Shown: positions 1-10,562, numbered from the stretch's first letter. The stretch: 64,000 nt of DNA from Dactylorhiza incarnata (GCA_033032865.1 JAWHQI010000024.1:682001-746000), one strand, 5' to 3'. The notes: generated from the sequence alone by a model not told the origin. Numbers and translations: made by a program.

Positions 1-56
1 TCGCGCGGGTTGCCTTAGAGTCAAACTCATAGGCCATCCGATTTTATCCCAAGGCA

Positions 57-668
57 CGATATATTCCCGTAGGAATATTTCCCGAAGGCACAACTTATTC
101 CCCGTAGGAATTACTTTCTCGAAGGCAACATTTCATTCCCGTAGGAATTACTTTCTCGAAGGCAACATTTCATTCCCGTAGGAATTACTTTCTCGAAGGC
201 AACATTTCATTCCCGTAGGAATTACTTTCTCGAAGGCAACCTTTCATTCGCGTAGGAATTACTTTCTCGAAGGCAACATTTCATTTCCGTAGGAATTACT
301 TTCTCGAAGGCAACATTTCATTCCCGTAGAAATTACTTTCTCGAAGGCAACCTTTCATTCCCGTAGGAATTACTTTCTCGAAGGCAACCTTTCATTCCCG
401 TAGGAATTACTTTCTCGAAGGCAACATTTCATTCCCGTAGGAATTACTTTCTCGAAGGCAACATTTCATTCCCGTAGGAATTACTTTCTCGAAGGCAACC
501 TTTCATTCCCGTAGGAATTACTTTCTCGAAGGCAACATTTCATTCCCGTAGGAATTACTTTCTCGAAGGCAACCTTTCATTCCCGTAGGAATTACTTTCT
601 CGAAGGCAACATTTCATTCCCGTAGGAATTACTTTCTCGAAGGCAACCTTTCATTCCCGTAGGAATTA
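57..668. repeat. 37-bp tandem array, about 17 units
   Basis: The unit spans ATTCCCGTAGGAATT and CTTTCTCGAAGGCAAC and repeats every 37 bp from about 62 to 653. Each unit holds an inverted repeat ATTCC-cgta-GGAAT, and a smaller CTT-tctcg-AAG can pair beside it. The first unit has a longer stem (ATATTCC/GGAATAT). Single-base variants occur at about 247, 284 and 321. There are no unique spacers. It lies 4.35-4.96 kb from the LTR start. Confidence 0.95.
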
Positions 669-670
669 AG

Positions 671-1385
671 AAAACTCTCTTAAAGCTTAACAAAATATCC
701 ACCCGTAGTTTTGTAGAAGGAGAGAAGACGAACTCTTTATAAGCTTAGCATATCTCTATCCGAGAAGGTACCACTAATTTAACTCGGCTGGCAATCAAAT
801 CCAACCTGCCCACATAGGGCACAATTGCATTCATGTAGACCTTCGTCGATCATTTCGGTGCTTGGCGATCAATCCCCAGTCATCCACATAAGACCCGCTT
901 GTATTTATGTAAACTTCCGTCAATCACTTGAATGCTTGGTAATCAAGCCCAAGACACCCATAAGCTTTATAGGCACAAGAAGTAGCACAGTAGTGTGAAA
1001 GAGAGAAATAAGATGAAGAGTAGACGAAAATAGATAAGGTTTAGAGTCTACCATTTGTCGGAGGAGGAAGAGATGAAGCTCCCTCAATCGGATACCAAAC
1101 CAGATGAAGATAGGCTCAAGTAAGAGGCGGAGAAGGGGTTCCTCTTGGGTGATGCTTATGGTGTGAGAGTCCCCCATAAATTTCATGCCTAGGCATATGA
1201 TCGCATTCCTAATCTCTACCAATTCGGAGTAGCACGACTCCATTCCTCACCAAATCGGAACGACAAGGAAAACTAATAAGTGGCAGATTCCTGCCATGGG
1301 AGGGAGAATTGAGGTAGGAGGAGGAGGAAGAGAGAGTGAAGCTATCATACCTTGTCGTGAGCTATGAAGGGCAACCCCCTTATTA
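671..1385. other. Non-coding LTR stretch with a 74-bp direct repeat
   Basis: No gene is recognised. A unit of about 74 bp starting near 791, 865 and 939 is repeated roughly 2.3 times (each start is followed by AATCAA and each unit ends with GCTTGG). The 107-codon minus-strand reading frame here has no recognisable motif. Confidence 0.6.
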
Positions 1386-2811
1386 AAAATACAGCAGCAG
1401 CCCCCATTAGACCAAGAGGGGACAAGAGCAGCCCCAAATCAATAAGGTAAAGGGGCAGCTCAAAGCAAACAGCCCCAAATCAACAAGGTAAAGAGCAGCT
1501 CAAAGCAAACAGCCCCAAATCAACAAGGTAAGAGCAGCTCAAAGCAAACAGCCCCAAATCAACAAGGTAAAGAGCAGCTCAAAGCAAACAGCCCCAAATC
1601 AACAAGGTAAGAGCAGCCCCAGCAAAACAGCCCCAAATCAATAAGGTAAAGAGCAGTTCAAAGCAAACAGCCCCAAATCAACAAGGTAAGAGCAGCTCAA
1701 AGCAAACAGCCCCAAATCAACAAGGTAAGAGCAGCTCAAAGCAAACAGCCCCAAATCAACAAGGTAAAGAGCAGCTCAAAGCAAACAACCCCAAATCAAC
1801 AAGGTAAGAAGCAGCCCAAAGCAACAAACCTGCAGTCCAAGTTAACAAGGAGCAGCCCCAAAACAACAAGGAGCAGCCCCCAAACTAACAAGGAAAGGAG
1901 CAGCCCCAACTATTAAACCTGCAGTCCAAGTTAGCAAGAAGCAGCCCCCAAACCAACAAGGAAAGGAGCAACCCAAAGCAACAAACCTGCAGCCCAATTC
2001 AACAAGGAGCAGCACCCAAACCAATAAGGAAAGGAGCAGCCCCATCAAAACAGCCCCAAATCAATAAGGTAAAGAGCAGTTCAAAGCAAACAACCCCAAA
2101 TCAACAAGGTAAGAGCAGCTCAAAGCAAACAGCCCCAAATCAACAAGGTAAGAGCAACTCAAAGCAAACAGCCCCAAATCAACAAGGTAAAGAGCAGCTC
2201 AAAGCAAACAGCCCCAAATCAACAAGGTAAGAAGCAGCCCAAAGCAACAAACCTGCAGTCCAAGTTAACAAGGAGCAGCCCCAAAACAACAAGGAGCAGC
2301 CCCCAAACTAACAAGGAAAGGAGCAGCCCCAACTATTAAACCTGCAGTCCAAGTTAGCAAGAAGCAGCCCCCAAACCAACAAGGAAAGGAGCAACCCAAA
2401 GCAACAAACCTGCAGCCCAATTCAACAAGGAGCAGCACCCAAACCAACAAGGAAAGGAGCAGCCCCATTTCAACAAACCTGCAGTCCAACTCAACAAGGA
2501 GCAGCCCCCAAACCAACAAGGAAAGGAGCAACCCAAAGCAACAAACCTGCAGCCCAATTCAACAAGGAGCAGCACCCAAACCAACAAGGAAAGGAGCAGC
2601 CCCATTTCAACAAAGTAAGAGCAGCTCAAAGCAAACAGACCTGCAGCCCAATTCAACAAGGAGCAGCACCCAAACCAACAAGGAAAGGAGCAGCCCCATT
2701 TCAACAAACCTGCAGTCCAACTCAACAAGGAGCAGCCCCCAAACCAACAAGGAAAGGAGCAGCCCCATTTCAACAAACCTGCAGTCCAACTCAACAAGGA
2801 GCAGCCCCCAA
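1386..2811. repeat. 39-42-bp minisatellite with a longer 424-bp period
   Basis: Units built on GAGCAGCTCAAAGCAAACAG and AACCTGCAGTCCAAGTTA alternate with the spacer AACAAGG. A block starting near 1631 recurs about 424 bp later (near 2054), and the same offset holds for GCAGTCCAAGTTAACAAGG (1832 and 2256). Long leucine/tryptophan-rich reading frames on the minus strand come from the repeat and are not genes. Confidence 0.9.
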
Positions 2812-2995
2812 TTGCAATACAAAAAAGGCAGCCCCCAAATGCAATACTAAAAGGCAGCCCCCAAATGCAATACTAAAAGGCAGCCCCCCAAATGCAATAC
2901 TAAAAGGCAGCCCCCAAATGCAATACTAAAAGGCAGCCCCCAAATGCAATACAAAAAGGCAGCCCCCAAATGCAATACTAAAAGGCAGCCCCATT
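2812..2995. repeat. 26-bp tandem repeat, about 7 units
   Basis: Unit AAAGGCAGCCCCCAAATGCA followed by ATACTA or ATACAA. It shares GGCAGCCCC with the neighbouring minisatellite, so it probably grew from it. Confidence 0.9.
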
Positions 2996-3845
2996 ATCAG
3001 CAAGGAGCAGCCCCCAAATGAGAAGGACAGTAGCAGTTCAATACTAGCAGCCCCCTCCGATTAAACATGAAAATAAGGTAGCCCAACCAAACAATGATAT
3101 GAGAAGCAGCCCAATTTAGTCTAAGAAATGTATAAGCAGCCCCCATCCTAGACAAGAAGTGTATAAACCGCCCCCATCTAATAAAGATAAGAAACAGCCC
3201 CAAAATTTGTTAACAAAAACTAGGAGAAATCTGCCAATGTACTAGGAAAAACTGCCAGCAAAAATTATCCTAAAATTTGTTAACAAAACTAGGAGGAATC
3301 TACCAACAGAACTAGGAAAACTGCTAGCAAAAGTTCTCAAAAATGGGTAGAGCAACATAATAAGATGAGGGGGGAAGGAGGAAGGAGAAGAGGAGAGCAG
3401 AGGAAATAGTAGGAGGGAGAGATGGAGGAGAGGAGACCTTCCATGCTGCCTTCCGTCGCAGCCCAATAACTCGCCAAATATCAATTAACCAAGACGAATC
3501 AACAGAGCTTGGTCAAGAGAGGAGAAGAGGGTGGAGAAGTAGGAGATCTCGAACCTTAACCTCTTGTTGTGAGGAGGAAGAACCATGAGGAAGGGGGGCG
3601 GTTTCCCGAGCCGCCCGTCTTGCCGGAAACCCTCACCATGACAGAGCTTCGAGGAGGAGGAGAGGAGGGGGAGAGAAGTTCTTACCGTCCACCACTGCCC
3701 CTGGAAGAGGAGAAGAAGCCTCCCTATGTAGCCGACGAGGCCCAATCCCGTGCCCCCACGAGCTCGCCCATGGTTTTCGCCCACGGTTTCTCCGCCCTGG
3801 TTTCATCGCTGAAGTTGGTTTTGGAACAGGGCATCTCACTCATGT
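2996..3845. other. Purine-rich and GC-rich non-coding LTR block
   Basis: Contains degenerate CAGCCCC motifs to about 3200, a G/A-rich run around 3360-3440 and a GC-rich stretch 3570-3800. Overlapping reading frames on both strands (3569-3919 plus, 3485-3839 minus) have biased composition and no known domain. Its place between the LTR start and the minisatellites matches the GC-rich block at 28000-28700 in the other giant LTR. Confidence 0.5.
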
Positions 3846-3920
3846 GTTTTTATATATATAAGCTTAAATATGTATATGTATATATATATATACACACATT
3901 ACACACACACACATATTAAT
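3846..3920. repeat. TA and CA microsatellite
   Basis: Runs of TATATA followed by ACACAC with interruptions. Confidence 0.9.
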
Positions 3921-4054
3921 ACACGTTTATATATCAAAGCATGCAAAGTGCTCGCGAAAAAAAAACAATGCACAAAGGGTGTCGTTGTGTTCGTAATAAT
4001 CATATGAAGTTAACGAAATTATTTGAAGTTGATTCCGAGTCCGTTATTCATAAT

Positions 4055-4910
4055 TACTCGCTCAAACCAGTACGCAACTCAAAATAGATTATTTCGGCCA
4101 CCTTTCGCAAATCTCATCGAATTTGAACGAAACGAATTGCATTGTGCTAGAATTGATCACGCGAGTCTGTTGCAACTGACTAGGGTGAAATTGGGGCTTG
4201 TTTACCCAATATTCTAAAATGGCGTCGTTGCGGCGCTCGGTATTACTCAAAATAGTCGTTTTCTCCAAACGACCTCGGATCGGAACGAAACGAATTCCGT
4301 TGCACTCATATTGACCATACGAGTCTAACATAACTGACGGAAGTTGATTCGGAGCACGTATGCTTTGTATTCTAAAAATCGTGTCGTCGTGACGCGCTAC
4401 GATACTCAAAATAGTCATATTCTGCATATGACCTCGGATCGAAACGAAACGAGTTCCGTTGCACTCGTATCAACTATACGAGTCTAATGCAACTGACGGA
4501 AGTCGATTCGGAGCACGTATGCTCCATATTCTAAAATTGCATCGTCGTGACGCGCTACTATATTCAAAACGGTCACTTTCACTAAATGACCTCGGATTGG
4601 AACGAAACGAATTCCAATGCAATCGTATCGACCATACGAGTCTAACGCAACTGACCGGAGTTGGTTCGGAGCACGTATGCTCCATATTCTAAAACTGTGT
4701 CGTCGTGACTCGCTGCGATACTCAAAATGGTCACTTTCACCAAATGACCTCTGATTGGAACGAAACGAATTCCGTTGTACTCATATCGACCATACGAGTT
4801 TAACGCAACTGACAGAAGTCGATTCGGAGTACGTATGTTCAATAAACAACTTTGACGTCGTGGCGAAGCACGATGCTACCCAAAACAGTCATTTCTCTAA
4901 ATGACTACCT
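4055..4910. repeat. 158-bp tandem repeat, about 5 units
   Basis: The junction TCTAAAA followed by CGTCGTGACGCGCTA recurs near 4213, 4371, 4531 and 4689, giving a period of 158-160 bp. Each unit carries GAACGAAACGAATTCC and GGAGCACGTATGC. The unit near 4055 is more diverged and the one from about 4847 is partial. The length is close to nucleosome spacing, as in many plant satellites, but this array lies inside an LTR. Confidence 0.9.
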
Positions 4911-5015
4911 CTATGTGGTGAAGGTCGGGTCGTGATTGCCTGATGACCCGGCCTAGATTCCTCCAAGGGTTCAACTGAACCGGCTAGACCCCTTTTTCGA
5001 AGTCGGGATGTTACA

Positions 5016-5441
5016 ACAGTAACCGCCCATTAGATCGCGAGCGGTCTCACAAAGCAGACCGCCTGAGCTCAGCAAGCTCACAACTCCTTTATTCAACCCC
5101 GCGGTTAGAACCAAACAGCCCGGTCACCAGCGGTCTCCTAAGACAACCGCCCGGTCTTATTGCAAAGCAAAGAACTTCTTCAGTAGCCAGACGGACTAGA
5201 AGTCGACAGACCGCCTAGTCACTGCAAGAAGGCAGACCAAGAACATCTGGCCGACTTGAACAAGTCGCCAGACCAACCCGTGCAAGCCGCCCGGACAGAA
5301 GAGGCGGTCTCCCAGATCAGACCGCTCAGACAAAACCGCTAAGACAAACCGACAGAAACCCAGCGCAGACCGCGCGGTCTCTGCGGTCTCCAATCTTCAG
5401 ACCGCCCAGCTCAACTTCACTTCCACTTCAAAAATTGAACA
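5016..5441 (-). mobile_element. 3' LTR remnant of the minus-strand Copia element
   Basis: Matches the 5' LTR segments 10388-10562 plus 51353-51603 almost base for base in layout, and ends in ..TTGAACA (TGTTCAA on the minus strand) next to the polypurine tract. Only about 426 bp remain. The distal part, which in the other LTR holds the TATA box, is missing at the exact point where the gypsy LTR terminus lies. Confidence 0.85.
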
Positions 5442-5450
5442 CTCCCCCTT
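5442..5450 (-). promoter_or_regulatory. Copia polypurine tract
   Basis: Reads AAGGGGGAG on the minus strand, directly before the 3' LTR start TGTTCAATTTTTG. This is the expected plus-strand primer site for reverse transcription. Confidence 0.85.
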
Positions 5451-5549
5451 GAAGTGGGAAGTGGAAGTCAGCCCAAGCAAACTCCGCAACCGACCAAAAG
5501 GTCCCTTCGCCAGCGGCTTAGTAAAGATGTCAGCAACGTTGTCCTTGCT

Positions 5550-6704
5550 CTACACATGCTCCACAATCAGAGATCCCTCCAACACCTTCTCACGAATGAA
5601 ATGGTGACGAATCTCAATGTGCTTTGTACGCGCGTGACAAACTGGATTGTTCACCAGTTTGAGAGCACTATCGTTGTCACCACATAGCAGAGTAGGACCT
5701 CCCACCTCCCTGTGAATGTCCTCCACCAAACTCCTAAGCCAGATGGCTTCCTGAGCTGCCAAAGCCGAAGCTTTGTACTCCGCTTCTGTGGTAGAGATAG
5801 ACACAGAATCTTGCTTCTTGCTGCACCATGATATAACATTAGAGCCCGTCATAAAGACGTATCCAGACGTTGATTTCCGATCATCCAAATCTCCTCCATA
5901 ATCAGCGTCCATGTACCCGTGCAAGCAAAAGCCCGAATCTCTTCCGTAGAAGAGACCCAAATTCGAGGTGGATTTGACATACTTCAAAATACTCCTAGCC
6001 GCCATAAGATGAGGCTTCCGAGGCTCTGACATAAACCGACTCACCCTGCCAACTGCATAAGCAATATCTGGCCTTGTGATAGTCAAGTATATCAAGCTTC
6101 CGACCAAATCCCGGAACACCAAAGGATCGGTAAGAACCTTCCCTTCATCTCGACGAAGATGAACTCCAACCTCTAGTGGAGTAGAGCTGCTCTTCCCCCC
6201 TTCCATGCCAAATCTCTTCACGATTCGATCCGCATAACCCTTCTGGGAAACGAGCATCCCGCTCTCTTTCCTCTCCATTTCGAGCCCAAGGAAATGGCGG
6301 AGCTCGCCAAGATCCTTCATCTCAAATCTGATAGCTAGCTCAGCACGAAGCCTAGCTACCTCCATTTCAGAATTCCCCGTGACGATCATATCGTCCACGT
6401 ATAGCAACACCAAGACCTGAAGCTCCCCTATCTTCTTTACGAATAAGCTCAAATCTGAATTAGAAGCAAAGTATCCGCAGAACTGGAGGTATTCTGCGAT
6501 CTTTCCATACCACGCCCGAGGCGCTTGCTTCAAGCCGTAAAGAGCCTTCTTGAGCTTGCAAACATATCTTGGGTGCTCTTCAGATACATACCCAGGTGGC
6601 TGATCCATGAAGATATCCTTGTCAATCTCGCCATATAGAAATGCGTTCTTCACATCGAGTTGCCAAATCTTCCACCCTTGACAAGCTGCCAATGCGATCA
6701 CCAC
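5550..6704 (-). pseudogene. pol: Copia reverse transcriptase and RNase H (broken from its upstream part)
   Basis: The 384-residue frame carries the Copia RT: QLDVKNAFLYGEI near residues 16-28, KKALYGLKQAPRAW near 52-65, and the catalytic YVDD at about 102-105, followed by GELRHFLGLE. RNase H follows with DADYGGDLDDRKSTSGY, TEAEYKA and GDNDSAL, ending in the KHIEIRHHFIRE block. The family copies element RNA into DNA in virus-like particles. The ATG used by this frame is internal: the RT really begins in the next frame upstream (6698-7261), and a frameshift near 6700-6710 separates them. The two frames overlap by seven bases. The stop at 5550 is near the expected end of pol, about 100 bp before the polypurine tract. 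Confidence 0.9.
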
Positions 6705-7261
6705 CCGGACCGAAGCATCTTGGCAACGGGGCTAAATGTTTCTTCATAATCCTCCCCATACTTTTGAGAAAAACCTAGAGCTACAAGGCGAGCCTTGTAC
6801 CGCTCAATACTTCCGTCAACCTTCTTCTTCAGCTTGAAAACCCATTTGCAAGTCACTGGAGTAACTCCCTCAACCTTAGGTACCAAGTCCCAAGTCTCAT
6901 TCTTCCTGACGGCAGCCATCTCTTCATCAATGGATCCTTCCCACTCCTTAACTCCGACGACATTTTCATAGCAAGATGGCTTTCTCTCATCCAGGGGACC
7001 TGGGAAGAAACATGAGACGAGGCTCACCAAATTCCCGCCCGTATACCAATCAGGTGGAATAATGGTCCTCTTGGACCTCCTCAGAGCTTGACTCTGAACC
7101 ACCTCTTCCACTGCAGCTTCTGGGCTAGCTCTCCTCTCAGGTAAACATGGAGTCTCGCTCCCCCTACTTCCAGAACCGGAAGCACCTGACCCAGAGCTAG
7201 TAATACAAGGAGCACCTGGAGAAACAGGTAACTCCACCAGAACTTCCCGTGCAGCTTCCAC
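6698..7261 (-). pseudogene. pol: Copia integrase tail, linker and start of RT
   Basis: This 187-residue frame has a low-complexity Ser/Gly linker, then the R-R-S-K-R-T region typical of the stretch between Copia integrase and RT. It continues into the start of RT with [28 protein letters not shown] and [11 protein letters not shown]. After that it leaves the family consensus and stops, while the rest of RT continues in the frame starting at 6704, so a short indel lies near 6705-6715. On its upstream side it is separated from the 7283-7651 frame by a stop codon at 7283. The strong match on both sides of each break marks it as a decayed copy, not a different protein. Confidence 0.85.
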
Positions 7262-7282
7262 TAGTCCACCTTCCTCCTTGCT

Positions 7283-7651
7283 TCATTGTAATTCAACAGA
7301 AGAGTTACCTTGGTATGACGTCAGCTCGTCGAATACCACATCTCTTGAGACCACATATCTCTGTGTCTCAGGATCCATGCATCTCCACCCTTTCTTTCGG
7401 TCATCATAACCGGCGAAGACTAGCTTCCTTGCCTTAACATCTAGCTTCGTTCGAAGGGCATCCGGAACATGCACATAGTAGGTAGAACCGAACACTCGAA
7501 AGTGTTCCACGCTTGGCTTCTCCCTGAACATTAACTCTTGAGGGGCCTTCATGTTGATGGGGCTGAGATGCATCCAGTTGATAACTGAAGCTGCACAAGA
7601 CATACCTCTGCCCAAAAGGACTTTGGGATATTCTTGGCATGAAGCCAGCAT
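7283..7651 (-). pseudogene. pol: Copia integrase C-terminal part
   Basis: This frame picks up the integrase where the 7549-8208 frame loses it (frameshift near 7610). It contains the common Copia stretch around FREKPSVEHFRVFG, then KLVFAGYD and the R-Y-V-V-S-R-D-V-V-F-D-E block that ends most Copia integrase regions. It stops at 7283 before the linker. It has no separate role: integrase joins element DNA to host DNA, and this copy cannot make a continuous enzyme. Confidence 0.8.
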
Positions 7652-8208
7652 TTGCAGGTCTCCGTCAGATGACAGATCTTCCGCTCTGCAACTCCGTTCT
7701 GTTGTGGAGTGTGAGCATAAGAAAGCTCCCTTTGGATGCCATGCTTCCTACAGAAGCTAAAGAACTCCTTGGAGGTGAACTCCCCTCCATTGTCTGTTCT
7801 GAACTTCTTCACCCGCAGGTTTAGCCGACATTCCACCAGCTCCTTGAACTCCACAAACTTTTCGAACGCCTCTGACTTCTCCTTCATAAAATACACCCAA
7901 GTATATCTGGTGAAGTCATCAACCAAGATTAGCATATACCTGCTACCTCCAAGACTGGCAGTGTTGGTAGGTCCAAGCAGATCACCATGGATGCGCTCCA
8001 ATGGTCTTTTACATCTGCTTTGTGATTTGTCAAATGGAAAGCGTTGAGCTTTACCAAAGTGACACCCTGCACAAACATGACCATCCCCAAAAGATGACAA
8101 ACTAGGCAGACCATTCACTAGGTCTCTCCCCGCCATAGCTTTCAGCTTATCCATCCCAACATGCCCAAGTCTTTCATGCCAGATAGCAGCGCTATCATTA
8201 GCCCTCAT
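7549..8208 (-). pseudogene. pol: Copia integrase, zinc and catalytic domains
   Basis: The zinc-binding HHCC module is visible (HERLGH near residues 11-16, then C-A-G-C near 46-49). The DDE core follows: Asp in GDLLGPTN, Asp in FRTDNGGEF, and Glu in QQNGVAERK. The spacing fits retroviral-type integrases. The last about 20 residues leave the family pattern, and the proper sequence continues in another frame (7283-7651). Upstream, the protease frame stops at 8205, overlapping this frame by a few bases, which points to another small indel. It lies between protease and RT, the Copia gene order. Confidence 0.88.
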
Positions 8209-8606
8209 TTTATCAACATAAGAATTTTTGAAAGAACAAACAAATCCTTCACCCGTCTTCCAACATGAGTGACCTCAGCTTTCACCGCTGAAACGTTTCG
8301 GAGAAACTTCACTTCTGTTGGACCAAACAGAACGTGATAGCCAGCGTCCACCGCATTGGTCACCGAGAAGAGGTTCTTTTTCATTCCCGGAACATGATAG
8401 GCACTCTTCAACGTAAGAGTACCTCTATCATCGTTCAATGAAACCACGCCCTCCTTCTCAACTACATGAAAAGTATCATCAGCCGTAATGATAGCATCAT
8501 TACCTGTATATGTCTGCAACGAGGAGAAATTCGACTCATCCCCAGTGAGGTGATAACCACACCCAGAGTCCACAATCCAATCGTCCTGATAGTTGATGGA
8601 AGTCAT
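8205..8606 (-). pseudogene. pol: Copia protease region
   Basis: Near its start the frame has WIVDSGCGYHLTG, the aspartic-protease active site (D-S-G) of Copia elements, followed by the GVVSL and YHVPGMKKNLFSV stretches that normally lead to integrase. The family enzyme cuts the gag-pol polyprotein. This frame starts at an internal Met and stops at 8205, just before the integrase zinc domain. About 100 bp separate it from the gag stop at 8703. Confidence 0.85.
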
Positions 8607-8702
8607 GGCCCGAACACAAGTGCCCGTTATGAATGCTCCTCCACCACCCCAACTACCTTCAACATTAGAACCAGCCTCCTCCTTTCCTGCAGCATGCCCC
8701 GG

Positions 8703-9545
8703 CTAAAGATTGACTCTGCAGTCCCTCTTGAAATGACCAACCTTATTGCATCTGAAGCATCTAAGTCCCTCCTGCTTCTTCCCATCACGCTTAGGAGCGT
8801 AGCTCCTCTCTTGTTGATATGAAGTAGATGGACCATCATCTCCAGATGTCTTCTTCTTCTTGTCCCATTTCTTCTTCTTGTCAGAGAAGAGAACCTCGTC
8901 TTCTCCCCCAGAAATCGACATCCCAGTCATTTGATTTGCCAAACTTTCCTGCGAAGCAAGTAAGTTCTCCAGCTCCACCAACGAAGGCTGATTGGCCCAG
9001 CCTTGAACAGAAGTAACAAAGGCAATATACTCCCTCCGCAAGCCGCGGATTATGTGCCTCTTCAGCTTAACTTCTGAGATAGGCTCATCCGGGTCCAAAG
9101 CCGATATCTCTGCGCAGAGGTTCTTCATCTTTAAGAAGAACGTTGAAATGGACAGATCTCCCTGAGTTGCTTTTGCCAACTCATTTTCCAAGAACTGTAG
9201 CCTTGCTACATTCTTTTTATTGAACAAGCCATCCAAGGCTGTCCAAATCTCAGCAGCTGATCCACACCCAATTATGTGATCAAACAGCTCCGGAATGATA
9301 GCTCTCTTAAGAGTAAACTCTGCCTTAGCATTTGTTCTCCTCCAAGCCTTCACGAGCTCAGCATTCCCATCAACAGGAACCACAGCTTGTCTTGCTTCTC
9401 TTCCTACTACCTCCCATAAATCTTCGCCAAGAAGATAGCTCTCCATGCACGACTTCCACTTCTTGAAGTTAGTCTGTGTAAGGAGCTCAATACCGAGACC
9501 TCTAGCATATCCTCCTTCCATTAATATCCCACTGATTGCTACCAC
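8703..9545 (-). CDS. gag: Copia gag (capsid/nucleocapsid)
   Basis: The 280-residue frame starts with ATG 69 bases after the primer site and is uninterrupted. The N-terminal and central part (about residues 20-210) fit the plant Copia gag family (TNFKKWKSCMESYLLGEDLW, then QFLENELAKATQGD and LKRHIIRGLRREY). A lysine-rich stretch follows. A zinc knuckle CFRCNKVGHFKRDC (pattern C-x2-C-x4-H-x4-C) lies near residues 263-276, and the frame ends four residues later. Gag packages element RNA into particles. In many Copia elements gag and pol are one frame, so the stop at 8703 may be either a mutation or the natural end. It is the only complete gene of this element. Confidence 0.85.
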   Translation of the reverse strand: MVAISGILMEGGYARGLGIELLTQTNFKKWKSCMESYLLGEDLWEVVGREARQAVVPVDGNAELVKAWRRTNAKAEFTLKRAIIPELFDHIIGCGSAAEIWTALDGLFNKKNVARLQFLENELAKATQGDLSISTFFLKMKNLCAEISALDPDEPISEVKLKRHIIRGLRREYIAFVTSVQGWANQPSLVELENLLASQESLANQMTGMSISGGEDEVLFSDKKKKWDKKKKTSGDDGPSTSYQQERSYAPKRDGKKQEGLRCFRCNKVGHFKRDCRVNL

Positions 9546-9598
9546 TTGAGAAACCCGATTGAAATACCAGCACTATTTCAGCTTCACAACCTCAGCAA

Positions 9599-9614
9599 CC
9601 TGCCTCTGATGCTA
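9599..9614 (-). promoter_or_regulatory. Copia primer binding site
   Basis: Minus strand reads TAGCATCAGAGGCAGG right after the LTR end ..TTAACA. It resembles the initiator-tRNA-Met complement TGGTATCAGAGC with a few changes. Confidence 0.7.
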
Positions 9615-10562
9615 TGTTAAAAAACTTGAGGTTCGGAGATGAAGGGTAAAAATTTGCGGAACACACTTCACAAAACCTTTCAAAAGTGTAGCACAACAGT
9701 GACAATGAGAAGAACGAATAGTACTATGGTATTGAATTTCTCTTTACAATGCAAGGTATACATGGCGAGACATGATTCATAAGAATCACGGAGGAGAGAA
9801 GCACAAAACACAAGTCCAAAAACAAGCCGCATCGACCTGACACTTGAGACCGCTAGACTGCGCGAACAGACAAGCCAGACGGAAGCCACTGAGACCACGC
9901 GAACAGAGTACAGACCGCACCTATCAGACCGCAACCTCAGACCGCCAACTCGCTGCTTTATTCCTCTGCTGAAATCAACCAGTTCGCACTTCTTGATCGC
10001 CCAGACCGCACGGTCTTGATCAAAGAAGAACCCGCGAACACTGAACAAGAACTACAACCTGTGACAGACCTCAACTCAAGACCGCCTGACCACTTAAGAC
10101 CGCCTGATCAACTGAGCTCACTGCACAAACTGCGAACACCTAAACACAGTCTGCCCGGACTGGTTTATTCAAAGCTGGATGAAGGAGACAAGCTGACCGC
10201 GAGCTGTAAGCCGCTTAACCTGCGAACACAGAAACCGGTCAGACTAAATCTCAAACCGCGCGACCTCAAAAAGAGACCGACACAATCAAGTTGACTTTGA
10301 GTTCTTACAGTTCTCGTTATTAATGACGGGCCATGCACCCCTATTTATAGGCGGACAGACGGATGTCATCACCGTACAAACCGGGATACAGTAACCGCCC
10401 ATCAGATCGCGAGCGGTCTCGCAAACCAGACCGCCCGAGCTCAGCAAGCTCCCAGCTCCTTTATTCAACCCTGCGGTTAGAACCAAACCGCCCGGTCACC
10501 AGCGGTCTCCTAAAACAACCGCCTGGTCTTATTGCAAAGCAAAGAACTTCTTGAGTAGCCAG
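9615..10562 (-). mobile_element. 5' LTR of the Copia element, promoter-distal part (split)
   Basis: The LTR begins (plus view) TGTTAAAAAACTTGAGG at 9615, runs to 10562, is interrupted, and resumes at 51353. The bases gccag at 10558-10562 are repeated at 51348-51352 as the target duplication of the inserted element. The LTR is full of short AGACCGC and GCGGTCT motifs in both orientations. Total LTR length without the insert is about 1.2 kb. Confidence 0.88.
10341..10350 (-). promoter_or_regulatory. TATA box of the Copia LTR
   Basis: Minus strand reads CTATAAATAG followed by GGGGTGCATGG. The upstream U3 part is now 41 kb away at 51353-51603 apart from 10351-10562, so this promoter is split by the nest. 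Confidence 0.7.

Larger units (their letters stand above)
1..5015 (-). mobile_element. Partial giant LTR of a Ty3/gypsy (Tekay/Del-like) element, minus strand
   Basis: Read on the minus strand, the sequence from 5015 begins TGTAACATCCCGACTTCG, the usual start of chromovirus-type gypsy LTRs and close to the start of the large LTR at 16252 and 42235 (TGTAACATCCCC). No coding domain is found in the 5 kb that follow. Instead there are nucleosome-length tandem repeats, a purine/GC-rich block, minisatellites and a hairpin array, the same kind of layout as the 6.39-kb LTR in this window. The LTR's far end is not reached, so it runs off the left edge. It abuts a Copia LTR that lacks its distal part, which suggests insertion into that LTR. 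The family name is inferred from the terminus and layout only. Confidence 0.6.

Noticed and set aside
57..668. CRISPR-like array
   Set aside because: The 37-bp units are contiguous with no unique spacers, and the setting is plant LTR DNA.
1842..2822. Leu/Trp-rich minus-strand frames of up to 147 codons
   Set aside because: They are read through the 39-42-bp minisatellite and repeat the same peptide; there is no independent coding signal.
3569..3919. 116-codon plus-strand frame as a small gene
   Set aside because: It runs into the TA microsatellite, overlaps frames on the other strand, and lies in the GC-rich block of an LTR.
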